Source of the DNA: Flaccisagitta enflata
Taxonomy: Eukaryota > Chaetognatha > Sagittoidea > Aphragmophora
Direction: 5' to 3'
Assembly: GCA_965153355.1 (NCBI GenBank)
Contig: OZ231126.1
Location: 109,988,001 to 110,052,000, forward strand
DNA length: 64,000 nt
Shown: in pieces, positions 1 through 12,100 of the stretch
Layout: each line of letters starts with the position of its first letter
Numbering within the stretch: position 1 is the stretch's first letter
Notes under the pieces: model-generated
Databases searched by the model: none
Seen by the model: only the letters and a program-made list of their open reading frames with translations
Told to the model about the DNA's origin: nothing
Program-made: the position numbers and the translations under genes

Positions 1-339
1 GATTTTAAAACGCGAAGCGACGCGTCCCAGGGAAGAAAATTAAAAGCAGGGGGAAAAAATCAAAATTTCATATACCCCCGTTCAGAAACGAAAAGAAAAC
101 CTGAAAATTCGCTTTTAGAAAATCACGCGTCACGGACTTTTGGTTGGACCTTCAAACCTTCGAACCTCCGGACGCATCTTACAAGGCCGAATATGCGCAC
201 CGATGATCAGATATTCACTAAATGAAAATATTGTTATTCAAGCTTAATTTTCTTTCGTTGGTTTAGGTGGCTTTTTTACACATCTTTGGTGGCCGGTTAA
301 CGTGACCAGTAAAAATGGAAGTAGAATATTATTCAACAG

Positions 340-341
<2 letters not shown>

Positions 342-382
<41 letters not shown>

Positions 383-538
383 ACAGTGACAGACTGACAT
401 AGTGACACTGACAGACTGACAGAGACAGAGACACAGACAGAGAGACACAGAGACCGACAGAGACAGACAGAGACAGGGGCAGACAGAGACAGAGAGACGG
501 ACAGACAGAGAGACGGACAGACAGACAGATGGATAGGT
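342..538. repeat. (GA)n microsatellite grading into GACAGA repeats
   Basis: About 38 bases of pure GA pass into a degenerate tract of GACAGA and GACTGACA units. The long minus-strand reading frame here is only Ser/Leu/Cys low-complexity sequence. Confidence 0.9.
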
Positions 539-728
539 GAACAGCTCAACTTATATTGTTTAGATACAGCTTCATCCCACTTTATGTTATTTCATAACAT
601 TGGCAATCTGTCATTGGGTATTGCTTTTTTCATCCACCTTTGATTTAAAGAATGTTGACGTCTAAACTTTGGTCTCGGTTGGTCTATCGGTCGGTCCGTC
701 ATTTCCTAAAACAAACGTCTATCAAACT

Positions 729-731
<3 letters not shown>

Positions 732-798
<67 letters not shown>
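732..798. repeat. (CT)n microsatellite
   Basis: An uninterrupted CT dinucleotide tract of about 66 bases. The flanks are unremarkable AT-rich sequence. Confidence 0.95.
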
Positions 799-800
<2 letters not shown>

Positions 801-990
801 TATTCTTCATTCCGGAATTATCTCAATTCTGTAAATTCTATTCCCTTTTGCGTCGTTCTTAAGTCGCGGTGCAGATTACCGAAGAAATTTCGAAGACGCT
901 TCTTATCTTTTGTTTTTATCGGGTTTTCCCGTTTGGGCGAAGCTTTAATTTTAGTAGATTCAGGTTGAAATGTATAAAACCCAGCTCTCA

Positions 991-1061
991 CCTAGCCTAA
1001 CGCTAGCCCTGACCCTGACCTTAACCCTACCCCTAACCCCAACTTCAACCCTACCCTTAAA
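991..1061. repeat. degenerate telomere-like CCCTAA tract
   Basis: A run of CCTAACG, CCCTGA, CCTTAA, CCCTACC and CCCTAACC variants resembles a decayed interstitial copy of the animal telomere repeat (CCCTAA)n. It is short and imperfect, so chance or a minisatellite origin is possible. Confidence 0.5.
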
Positions 1062-1230
1062 TAAAAGTAAAATAAAAGACATCAGCGAGTTTGAAAACAG
1101 TACCATCTTTTGCATGACAGGTGTATCATATTCCTTAAAATGGATAGTAAAATGTTCGCTGATCAATGGTATTGATCTTACATCGGTAAAATCTTGTCAT
1201 TTTCACCGAAACAACAGATTTCTTTAAAAA

Positions 1231-1386
1231 CAAGGCCGTATACACGACAATCTAGTCGTGGATGGTTGGGCAGGAGCAGTTGTGCGAAAAACGCTCGGAA
1301 TTCAGAAAAGTTACGGAATTGACGGATGGACCTACCAACCTATTGACCGACACGGCAAGGTGTAGTCGCGTGTCGGCGACTAAAAA
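1231..1386 (-). mobile_element. hairpin/GGTC dispersed element, diverged copy
   Basis: Read on the minus strand it starts TTTTTAGTCGC, continues through a GGT/GGTC-rich stretch and CTGCCCAACC, and ends GTATACGGCCTTG. This is the architecture of the better-preserved copy at 35120-35328, but more diverged. Confidence 0.6.
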
Positions 1387-1975
1387 TTGCACAAAAAACA
1401 TCAGATGTTGCTACGTAAAAAAACGAATCTCTCTTAAAATAAAATTTTGTATTTTTAAGAACATGGCCTTTTTCTCAAAACTGTTTAGACTGAAGCCATG
1501 TTTTTCAAAATGCAAAATTTTGCATTTAGAGACAGATTTGGTTGTATGCAAGATTTGTCAATGTACAAGAATCAATTTTTGTTAAAAATACATTCATTTT
1601 GCATTCTTTTTTTTTACTTCCCTTTAGTATATCATATAGAAAAATGTTTTTCTATGCAAAAAATTGATGATTATCCATTGAAAATCCTTTATCTCAATAA
1701 AAAATCTATGCTTAGATGAGAAAACATATGTTGTTATCAGGAAAAAAGTTCAAAGTCAGTCTTTGACTTTTATGCGAAAGTTTAGGCTTTCGATCGACCA
1801 ATTGCATTCTCGAATGAAATTGATAGGGTAAGTAAATTTTATAATTCTTACATTGGGCGCTAAGCACAATGCTCTATAGCAAATATTTTTGCGTTATGAA
1901 TTTTTAAAGCTTTATTTTCAAAAAATTTGAATTAAATTTTTTTCAATTTTTCATAATTTTAAGTAGGATCAATAA
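1387..1975. other. AT-rich sequence, nothing recognised
   Basis: No exon-like reading frame, RNA gene or repeat structure is visible. Short open frames are AT-rich, with lysine and phenylalanine runs and no recognisable motif. Confidence 0.6.
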
Positions 1976-2597
1976 ACACATGTGTCTGACAGCCAATCCA
2001 GGGTGAGAATAACAGTACACCGGGTTTTTCTGTAGTTTTGCTATGCTCATCTGTGTACAATACAAGAACAATCGAGTAGGAAATCTTCCCTGGAGGGGTT
2101 CTTGAAAAAGAATTGATTTTTCGCTCACAGGAAAGGTGGTGGTAATGCAGATTCTTGTGAGTTGTATTGACTCATTTTTTGATTCCATATTAATATTCTA
2201 AGCAAAATTTCCTTTTATTTGATAGGTCACACTTTATGGTTTAAGATAAAAATAAAGTTTTCATTTTTTGAGCTACTATTACTTTTTTTTAACGGCTACT
2301 CAAAAAATGAAAATTTTCAGTTTTTTGCAAAAGTATAACATGCGACCTATCAAATGAAAGGAAATTTTGCATAGAATAACAATATGAAATCAAAAAATGA
2401 GTCAATACAACTCACAAGAATCTGCATTACCACCACCTTTCCTGTGGGCAAAAAAATTGATTTTTTTTCAAAAACCCCTCCAGGGAAGATTTCCAACTCG
2501 ATTGTTCTTGTATTGTACACAGATGAGCATGGCAAAACTACAGAAAAACCTGGTGTACAGTCATTCTCACCCTGGATTGGCTGCCAGATACATGTGT
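1976..2597. repeat. ~620-bp palindrome (two ~300-bp inverted arms)
   Basis: The left arm (from about 1976 to 2275) and right arm (about 2295 to 2597) are reverse complements at high identity. Both contain ACTCACAAGAATCTGCATTA and CCCTGGATTGGCTG on opposite strands. The same peptide frame therefore appears on both strands. The arms leave only about 20 bases of loop, as in a foldback element or hairpin MITE. No target duplication was identified. Confidence 0.85.
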
Positions 2598-2639
2598 AAA
2601 GGAGTGTATTTAAGTTGGTTTCAGTATACAGATACAAGA

Positions 2640-3605
2640 AAATTTTATGAGCGCAGCTGCTTATCTGTGAAGGTGTTTTTGAGCATTTTAGCTAATTTAG
2701 CTAATTTAGCTCAGTCTTTTTTTTTTTATTTTAGATGCAATAAATGAATAAATACTATCTTAGAAAAAAATGTTGCAACTCAAGATTTTGGTTCATTCTT
2801 CACTTAAACAATAAACCACTAAATTGTAAATCTATCAATGTTTGATATTTGTTCCCCCTAGTTCAATAATGGCTGTTTTTTGCTAGGGAAGTGGCTTATA
2901 GAGCCTCTGGAAGCACTATGGCGTGATAACACTCAAAACTTTTTGTGCAATTAAAAATAGTTCCCTTTCTCATTTTTGAGTAACTTTAACTTTTTAACAG
3001 CTGGACCAATTTTTATTTTGATAAAAAAAGAAAAGATGCCCTTTGAAAAACTACATTTTGATCATTAATTTTTCTTAGATTTATCAAAAAACAAATGAGT
3101 TATGATTTGTTTGATTGGAAAAGGTTATATAAAAAGAAGTCAAAATAAGAATTCTTCAGAAGCAATCATTTCATTTAAAATTAAATAGCTTCTAATAAAG
3201 TTAGAGAGATGCGGTTTGCACAGCTGGCTTAAAAATTTGAAGAGCTTCAATTTTGTCACTAATTTTTTAAGATAAATTAAATCATTTGGGAGTAATTGAT
3301 CAAAATGTGCAAAAATATTTTTTTTTCTACGATAGTATTTTGATACAAGTTTAAGTAAGCAGGTATAAGAAAGCATGTCAGTTAACAGAGCTGCTCAACT
3401 GTGAGGATGTTTTTAAGTACTCTAGCTCAGTTTTTTTCTTATTTTTGAAAGGATGAATAAATATTTTAATTAAGCATGCAAATACCAGAAAGCATTTCAG
3501 TGAGCATAGCTGGATATCTGGTTTAGTGATTTTGAGTATTTCAGGTCATCTAGCTCCTTTAGCTCAATTTCGTTTTTCTCTGATTTTCAGTGCAATATTT
3601 ACAAT
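2640..3605. repeat. three diverged copies of a ~110-bp dispersed repeat
   Basis: Segments near 2640-2755, 3370-3465 and 3490-3605 share the order AGC.GCTG..., TGTGAGGATGTTTTT, TCTAGCTCAGTTTTT and a GATGAATAAATA-like end. The sequence between them is AT-rich and unannotated. Confidence 0.55.
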
Positions 3606-4182
3606 TGCTCTTGATTTCATCTAACTAATAAAAATAATGCAGGGACTGAAGACAAAAGTTAAGTAAAAATTATCCAATGGTTACGACTTTTTTCCTCACG
3701 GCGACAGCCGCAATTACTGATAAACTATTTTGACTGGTCAAATTGCGTATTCGTTTGCACTGTGACTTAAGTTTCTGTTGATACTACACGAATTAAAAAA
3801 AAAGACGCACTTTTGAATGATTGATTGCGCCATTAAAAATCAAAAAAACTAATTAAAATCTTAGACCATTTTGAAGCCCTTGAAAAACTCTTTCATTTGG
3901 CGCCAATCTGGTATCTCTATCTTTTTCCGTTTGGAAATGGCATTAGTTTGAGTAAAAATGTTGTCAAATTTGTTTTTGCAGTCCCTTTGAAAAAGATGCA
4001 ATTCAGCAAAATGGTGTCTCACTTTAAAGAGCTCTAGCTCCTAAACCGTCAAAAATACAGATCTGGGATTGGTCTAGAATGAAAGATAATTTGAAAATCT
4101 TCAAAATGACTCTTTCTGTAAAATTTTTTTGGTACTTTTTAAGTCAGTTTTATCAGCAAATACAAAGGTGCGTCTTTTTTTT
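3606..4182. other. AT-rich sequence, nothing recognised
   Basis: No coding, RNA or repeat signal was seen beyond base-composition bias. Confidence 0.6.
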
Positions 4183-4255
4183 AGTCGCGTGCACGCGACT
4201 CTACACCTTGCTCTGTCGGTCGGTCCGTCGGTCGGTCACATTTTTGAATTTCACG
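4183..4255 (+). mobile_element. 5' part of hairpin/GGTC dispersed element
   Basis: AGTCGCGTGCACGCGACTCT can form a hairpin. It is followed by TACACCTTGCTCTGTC and (GGTC)n, as in the other copies. The usual GTATCCGGCCTTGT end is not found downstream, so this copy is 3' truncated. Confidence 0.7.
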
Positions 4256-4258
4256 CGT

Positions 4259-4380
4259 TTTTAACATTTTTTAATATCTTTTTTACCTTTTTTAACATTT
4301 TTCAACATTTTTTAACATTGTACTTATTCTAACATTTTTTAACATTTTTTAACATTTTTTAATATTTTTTAATATTTTGA
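4259..4380. repeat. AACATTTTTT short tandem repeat
   Basis: About ten degenerate copies of an 11-base AACATTTTTTA/AATATTTTTTA unit lie directly after the truncated hairpin element. Confidence 0.8.
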
Positions 4381-4945
4381 CATGTTTTTGCTTATTTGTT
4401 TGTCATTTCCAGACGCACGCGACTGTTGCCCTTTTGGGCTTGTTTTATTCGTGTAGTAGTTTGCCTTTGTCATGTTTTGGTTGTGATAGTTTATCCCTCC
4501 ATATCGTTTCTGTATGTCAGTTCGCCCACCAACGGGCAGTTTGTCAACTGAATTATTTCAGGCCTAACTAGGCTTACACAGCCACTCGGCAGTGTTTCTC
4601 TTTTTGATCTTTGTTTTTATCAAAACACAAACACAAACAACAATTACACCAATAAAGGCAGCTAATCGCTATTGGAAAAATGTTGTAAATGCTGGAAGAA
4701 ACAGAGAGAGAAAAAAAAAGAGGAACAGCCTGAGAAAGCAGGTTAAAATGCGCTCAAAATTAGGATCAATAAAAATATTGATCTTTGAGAAATAAAGGAA
4801 ATGCAAAAAAAAAAAAAATATATAACAAATCATAGCTGTAAAACTATCACTTGAATAGAATTTTACTTTGCGTCATCTGAAAGAGGAGAATAAGTTTTCT
4901 TGGCTGTTAATTTCATGCCTAAGCTCATTTGAAAAAAAATTTAAA
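4381..4945. other. non-coding spacer
   Basis: No gene or repeat structure was recognised. There is an A-rich tract near 4805-4820. Confidence 0.55.
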
Positions 4946-5121
4946 AGGCCGGATACACTCTAGTCGCGTGCAGGTGGGCAAGAGCAGTGCTGGAGGTCAC
5001 TGGGGCACCGGGCAGAAGCCGTATGCTCAAAAAGTTTAAAAACACCAAAGAAGTAAACAGGAGATCGACCAACCGACCAACGGATTGACATAGCGGGGTG
5101 GAGTCGCGTAGCACACGACTA
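4946..5121 (-). mobile_element. hairpin/GGTC dispersed element, near complete
   Basis: On the minus strand it starts TTTTTAGTCGTGTGCTACGC, passes a CCGTTGGTCGGTTGGTCGATC-type stretch and a TGCTCTTGCCCACCTGCACG segment, and ends GTATCCGGCC. It ends about 137 bases upstream of the start codon of the macroglobulin gene, so it may lie in that gene's promoter or 5' UTR. Confidence 0.75.
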
Positions 5122-5257
5122 AAAATTCACAAAAGGGGAAAACCAAATTCCTCCAAGTCTCAAAAAGCCGAAGGTATTCTTTGACTTGTTTCCTGATAAT
5201 TCAAATCCTGCATTTCTTGAATTCCAGGCAAACCCCGCGGCAAACGACACCGCGACG

Positions 5258-6106
5258 ATGGCGTTGTCCCATTTCCTTCGCCTCAGCGCCTTCTTTCTAG
5301 TCACACACGCTTGTTCTCGCACAGCACTCGCCACAACAACGACGACCCCTTTCCCAACCACAGTTGCCACCAGACCAACCGCTCGTCAAGTCACCCTCAG
5401 TCCCAACACCGCTTCGCCCAATAAATTTCTGTTCACGATCCCCAGGGAGTTGTCTCCCGGTTCAAGTGCCAAGTTTTGCATCCACAGCGAGGATGTGCCT
5501 TCAGCGGGTCGCGAAGTCGTCGTGACGCTGCAAGAAGCGCGTAAAGAAGACCCGATCGTTCGGCCAATGCCAATGCCGCGTCCCTTTTTCCGTCCTTTCG
5601 AGGGAAGGGCGCCACCGCTGCCACCGACCGCCCCCACCACAACCACGACACCCCCGGCTACGTATTTCGCCGAGAAAAAGTTGACGCTGACTTCCGACGG
5701 TCGAGTCTGCGACGAGTTGGAGCTTCCCGGCGTGATTTCCGCGCGTAACGTCGAGATTCGCGTACGTGGCAAAGATCTCGGCCAGAATACCACTTACAAA
5801 TTCGACGCAGGTCGTCAAGTCGGAATCAAGAAGACAACAACTGCACACGTGACTTTCGTGGAAACGGACAAGCCCGTGTATAAACCGGGAGATCTCGTGC
5901 GCGTGCGTCTGTTGACTGTCGACGCCGACTTGAAACCGGCCGTCGACGTCGTCAAGATGATCTGGATCGAAAACTCGGCGGGCGTCCGCATGGAACAGTG
6001 GACCAACGTGTCCGTCGACGTCGGATTCGCCGCGGTTGAGATGAAGCTCTCCAAGGAGCCCGTCAAGGGAACCTGGCAAGTCAAGACTAATATCAAAGGG
6101 AAAAAG
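5258..6106 (+). CDS. A2M-like exon 1: signal peptide, MG1, MG2
   Basis: It encodes 283 residues. MALSHFLRLSAFFLV... is a typical signal peptide. A Thr-rich stretch follows, then MG1 with an unusual Pro-rich insert (PMPMPRPFFRPFEG and a PPTAPTTTTTPP run near residues 105-135). MG2 carries the family signature FVETDKPVYKPGD and ends KGTWQVKTN. N-glycosylation sequons occur at NTTY and NVSV. The donor is AAAAAG|GTGAGA, phase 0. Base composition is much more GC-rich than the surrounding repeats. Confidence 0.9.
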
Positions 6107-9100
6107 GTGAGAATTAATTCATGATTTGTATCTTTTGTTTTTTTTTTTTCTCTCTTTTTTTTTTTTTGGTCTTTTTCATCGCGGACCCTTGGCTCTATAT
6201 TATAGTCTATAAGAGGCTTTGTCTGTCCGTCCATTGGTCTGTTCGTCGAATCGTCATGTTCGAATGTAAAAGTGAAAATGCGCACGTGTTTAAGATGCTG
6301 CAGGTGTGCGTTTGCGTGTGGGTGGCTGATGTTTTTGTTTTTTTTTTTTTTTTTTTTTTGCTGTTTTTGTTGTTGTTTTTGTTGTTTTTGTCCGTTGTTG
6401 GTTGTTTGTTGTTGTGTTTGTTGTTGGTTGTACTTTGCTGTTTTTGTCGTGTATTTTTGTAGTTTGCTGCATGTTGTTGTCCGTTGTTAGGCGGTTGTAT
6501 GACCCTGTCCTTCCGCCCGCGAGGATATTTTAACCTCGGGTTGCTTGTCACATTTTGCCTTAGGTGTCAAAATCGTTCGAAGTGAAAGAATACGTGCCTC
6601 CCAAGTATGACGTCACCATAGAGACACCCAAGTTCATTGTGCTAAACGACAAACAAATCAAGGGGCGCGTTTGCGCCCGATACACTTACGGCAAACGCGT
6701 AAGAGGAACCGTCAAACTAACCGTGGCACGCAAAAGATACAGCAGAAAGGACGGAGAACCAAACGAGGTGAGTTAAGGCGCAAGACCTATGGTTTATTAT
6801 GCAAATTAACGGTTCATGCAGCATTCATTATGAATCGTTATAAAATCTTAGTCTCTCCGTCCTTTTCCATGCAGCTGAAAGGAGATCTAGAGGCAGATGG
6901 TTGCTTCAATTACGTCATCCCAATTGACATCACCAAACTTCGAAGCGAGTAAGTGTAAAATATTTATTATATTATGGCGTATACATGCCTGCCTGGTTAT
7001 TAACTTAAAGTTGCTGTAGTTGCCTTCTTATTTGTATTGGTCTCCCACTGCAAACACGAGGCAGATCATAACTTTTAGACGCGTCCTCGCATAAATGGAT
7101 AAGTATTTTAATACTCTCAAAATCAAGATTTTTAATGATTTTTAGTCGCTGCGCCATAAAATCGCCCCCAAAACAGTTCCCAAGGAGCCCCCTGACCCCC
7201 TTGAATATATCTTGCCGATGTCCTGTAGGGCAGAGGGGTGAATTTCCAGATGTCTGTCCGTCCGTCTGTACATCCGTCCGTCCATACCCTTTCCCCAAAG
7301 CTTCTCAGGCCTCAAATTCCCATTGAGCAATATGGGAAATTGACAAAATATTAACTTTTCATGGAATAACATGGAAAAATTACAAAAAGGCAAAAAAATT
7401 GCATGTTTCCTATTGCTTAATGTAGAAAATTAATGAAAAAGGAAAAAAATGTAAAATTCCTATTGAATAACACAGTAAAATGATGAAAATTGAAAAAATG
7501 CAAAATTCCTATCAAATAATATGGAAAATTGCCACCAAGGCCTCAGATATGCCCTCTCAGGACGTCTGGAAATTCACTCCCGTGTCCTACAAGACATCGG
7601 CCCTATGAGGCCGCTATCCTGCTCTCACTCCAGTTTTTCAGTTAATCACTCCGAGCAATGCATCGGGTACCTCTGACCATGTGCGATCCTTGGATGAGTA
7701 TTTTTCCCTGTTAACCTCCAAAAGCCTTCTCGAATTCATTCATTCATTCATTCAAGACGCATCGTTAGCTTACATGGCTTGGCCTTGATTTTTCTGACAT
7801 TACAATTGTAGAGATTGGCAAAACCGGCATTAACACCTCTCACAAAATTAGGCGAACTGGGATCCGCACTTGACCATAATTGCGTTTTAAACTCCAACAT
7901 GGGAGTCCAGGTTAATGATAATTCAAATCATGATATTCTCATGAAGGTTCTACAAAAAAGCTCATCATGCAAAGTTTAGGTTTGGTTTAACTTCAAATTC
8001 GTCCCTAAAACCATTCAAGGGGTTTTGATATTTTTGCAGCTGTCACTGACTGTATCATGGTATTGTTGACTCATTTTTGTCTGTTAGTGATACAAGACCC
8101 TGAGAATTGATGTTTTCTAGCCTGTTTCGTGGTGAATTCTAAGCCGGTTTATGTTGTGTCATCATCAAAAAATATTCCGTCCAAATCAGTTAAAATCTTT
8201 CGCTGATTCACAATTTTGCCCCAGTTTGTGATACTACATTTTGGCTTCCTCTGTGTCAAATTTCAGCCCAGTTCGTTTGATTATGTTAGAGGTGTTAAGA
8301 CTATTTTCAATCTCTTTTACAGATGGGGCGTGAAGTATCATTTCACGGCGGAAGTGACGGAGAAGGACACCAACGTGAAGATTAATACCGGAGCGCCAGC
8401 TGTTGCCATCACTCGAAATCCTATCAAGCTGGAAATCGTGGAAATGAAAAGCGGCTACAAACCTTACATTCCATCACAAAAACTAAAGATCAAAGCAACA
8501 ACCAGTGAGTTGAAGTTCATTTCCGTTCTGGTTTTCTTCCTTTTCTCTAATTACTTTCATCTCCTTTTATTTTGCCTCATTTTATCTTCTGACATTTCTC
8601 ATATCTGTATTTGTATTTTTTTCAGGTTGACCTTTTTGGTTCATTTTCACCTTTTTGGTGCAATAATCCAATTTCTTCCCTCTGATTCATTTTTAGGTGC
8701 GCCATAGCACCTCTATAAGCGGCTCTGTCTTTTGGTCGGTTGGTCGGTCGGTCGGTCACGCTCGAGTTGAAAATCTCTACTAGAAGCAATAATCATTGGA
8801 AATGATTCAGAACTATGCTAGGATGACTTTTAGATGCGCCATAGCACCTCTATAAGAGGCTCTGTCCGTCCGCTCATCCGTTAGTCATGCTTGATTGAAA
8901 AATCGCCAGAAATGTTTGAAATCAATTGAAAACTCATGTCGTTCATCACTGATGATACTCGTCATTTCATTCACTAAAATAATCAGCTACGGTTAGGTCT
9001 GATAGAGCTGGAGATGGGTCTAATAGAGCTGGGGATAGGTCTGATAAAGCTCGGGATAGGTCTGATAGAGCTAGGGATAGGTCTGATAGAGCTAGGGATA

Positions 9101-12100
9101 GGTCTGGTGATAGGTCAGATACGTCTGATAGAGCTGGGGATAGGTCTGATAGAGCTCGGGATAAGCCTGATAGAGCTCGGGATAAGCCTGATAGAGCTCG
9201 GGATAGGTCTGATAGAGCTAGGAAAGGTCTGATGGATCTAGGGTTAGGTTTAAGAATAATAACGCCCGGCGCACCGTCTTGGCCCGTCTATCCGGTCTTG
9301 TTTACATATCTTTGAACTTTTTGCTTTTGGCCCTTTTTAGTCGCGTACTACGCGACTATACACCCCCCTATGTCGGTCCGTCGGTCGGTTGGTCCCCTTT
9401 TGGGCAGCGGCCCCGAAGGGGCCGATGACCTATGCTTTCACACATAGGGGAAATTTCTCCTCCTTCTCCTTCTTCTCCGTCCGTCCCCCCCCCCTTGAGT
9501 CTCAAATCCCAGCCTGGAGGCTCAAACACGGCCTGGAGGCTCAAATCCTAGCCTGTAGGTTCAAATCCTAGCCTGTAGGTTCAAATCCCAGCCTGGAGGC
9601 TCAAATCCTAGCCTGGAGGCTCAAATCCTAGCCTGGAGGCTCAAATCCTAGCCTGGAGGCTCAAATCCTAGCCTGGAGGCTCAAATCCTAGCCTGGAGGC
9701 TCAAATCCCAGCCTGGAGGCTCAAATCCCAGCCTGGAGGCTCAAATCCCAGCCTGGAGGCTCAAATCCCAGCCTGGAGGCTCAAATCCCAGCCTGGAGGC
9801 TCAAATCCCAGCCTGGAGGCTCAAATCCCAGCCTGGAGGCTCAAACCCCAGCCTGGAGGCTCAAACCCCAGCCTGGAGGCTCAAACCCCAGCCTGGAGGC
9901 TCAAACCCCAGCCTGGAGGCTCAAACCCCAGCCTGGAGGCTCAAACCCCAGCCTGGAGGCTCAAACCCCAGCCTGGAGGCTCAAACCCCAGCCTGGAGGC
10001 TCAAACCCCAGCCTGGAGGCTCAAACCCCAGCCTGGAGGCTCAAACCCCAGCCTGGAGGCTCAAACCCCAGCCTGGAGGCTCAAACCCCAGCCTGGAGGC
10101 TCAAACCCCAGCCTGGAGGCTCAAACCCCAGCCTGGAGGCTCAAACCCCAGCCTGGAGGCTCAAACCCCAGCCTCGAGGCTCAAACCCCAGCCTCGAGGC
10201 TCAAACCCCAGGCTCAAGGTACAAATCTCTGCCTCAAGGCTCAAACCCAAGCCCGGAGGCACAGATCCCAGTCCTGAGGCTCAAATCCTAGCCTTGAGGC
10301 ACAAATCCCAGCCTCGAGGCACAAATCCCAGCATCTTGGCTCAAATCCCAGCCTTGAGGATCAAATATTAGACTCAAGGCTCAAATTCCAGCATCATGGC
10401 TCAAATCACAACCTCGAGGCTTAAGTCATCACCTTGAGGCTCACTTGAATCCCATAATTGATGCTCAAATTCAAGCCTAGAGCCTCAAAACCTACAAAGC
10501 ATAGGTCATTGGCCCCTTTGGGGCCGCTGCCCCTCTAACCATCACACAACAACATATACTCACATAGGGGCTCGGGTACCGCTGACCATTTAACGCTTTT
10601 GCGACTATTTACTTTTTCAGCTTTTTTGAGCTTCTTGAGCATATGGCTCCTGCCCAGATGCCCAAGTGACCTCCAGCACTGCTCCCGCCCACCCGCACGC
10701 GACTAGGGTAGCCTTGTATCCGGCCTTGTTAATTCAACTCGCCTTGTTATTTTCCGTTTTGCACCATGTCGCAGTGATTCTTTTTATCTTTTTCTTACCT
10801 AATCTTTTCATCTTTCCGCCTCTTTTTCCTCTCTTTCCCTTTGTTCTTGTTTTTTCTGTTTTTTTTTTTTTGTTTTTTTTTGTGCGTCCTCGCATATCTG
10901 TAAGAGCTTGTCTCTCTGCCTGTCTGTTGGTCGCCCTGAAGCCAAAATCAGTAAATCACAAAATTGAAGGTCCTTTCATCAAAATAGTGGCGCCCATCTT
11001 TTCTTTTTCGTTGAATGAATGAATGAATGAATGAATGAATGAATGAATGAATGAATGAATGAATGAATTTTATTTTCGAAGCATGGTTCAATTTATTCAT
11101 TCTTTAAATTCATTCAACAATTCCTTCATTCAATCGTTCAACAAATCGTTTATTCGTTCAATAATTCATTCATTCAGTCATAAACAACCTTCGTGAAAAA
11201 CGTTTACGTACACTTTTTTTTTATATAAGCACCCCGTTTATAAGCACGCCCAGCCTCAGATATTGGGAAAATTTAAGCATATTGCTAAGCACGCTCCAGG
11301 TTGAGGTTTCCGATTTGAAAAAAAAAATGTTGGTGATCTTATAAATTTTAGACATTTTTTATTGTAATTTCACAAAAATCAATGGAAACTTTGATACTGG
11401 GTTGGCAAAAAAGCCATTTTTTTGAAAAAAGCCAATTTTAGCCGGTTAAAATGGATTAAACCGGCTAAAATCCTGTGTTTTTTCAAACACCGGATTTTTT
11501 CAAAAATGCGAAGTGGAAGTAGTAATAAATCAGTATAAATATGAAAAAATAATGTTGATTTAGTGCTAGATGAGATAAAAAGCTATACTTGACCTTGTTA
11601 GCAATGGAATCCATAACAGTTGGAGCTGCAGTTACCTTTTGATGTCTCTCACCTGATCGCTCCTAAGTCACCGTTTTATCCTATGATGAAGAGTGAGAGA
11701 AATGATCAGGGATATGATCAGGGAAATGATCAGAAAAATGATCAGAGATAGTGATTAGTGGTTCAATTCATTACTAAATTGATAAAATATGATAAATTTT
11801 ATGAGATATCAATAAGGCGCATTTTTGAAAAAAAGTTGGAATTCTCCCCTGCCACTGGCGACACGGATAATTAAAGAGAAAAAAAAGAGGTGTATGATTT
11901 TGAGAGGAAAAAAAAAAAAAAAAAGAGGTGTATGATTTTGAGAGGAAAACAAATGGCAGCACAGCTGCTCTGATGTCAGGCACAAAAAAATTCGTTGAAA
12001 AAAAATTAGGCTTTTGGGAAATTTTGGATTTTTGGGGACTTTACAAAAATTTTTTGAAAAAAACCAATTTTAGCCGGCTTTTCTCGAAAATTGTTTGAAA

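Noticed and set aside
5186-5257. Upstream in-frame ATG for the macroglobulin gene
   Set aside because: The added 24 residues would bury the signal peptide. The ATG at 5258 gives a standard secretory start.
5386-6285. Minus-strand frames opposite macroglobulin exon 1
   Set aside because: Antisense shadows of a GC-rich exon. The plus strand has clear family motifs and splice sites.
9501-10445. CRISPR-like array
   Set aside because: Units are directly adjacent 20-mers without unique spacers, in an animal intron. It is a minisatellite.
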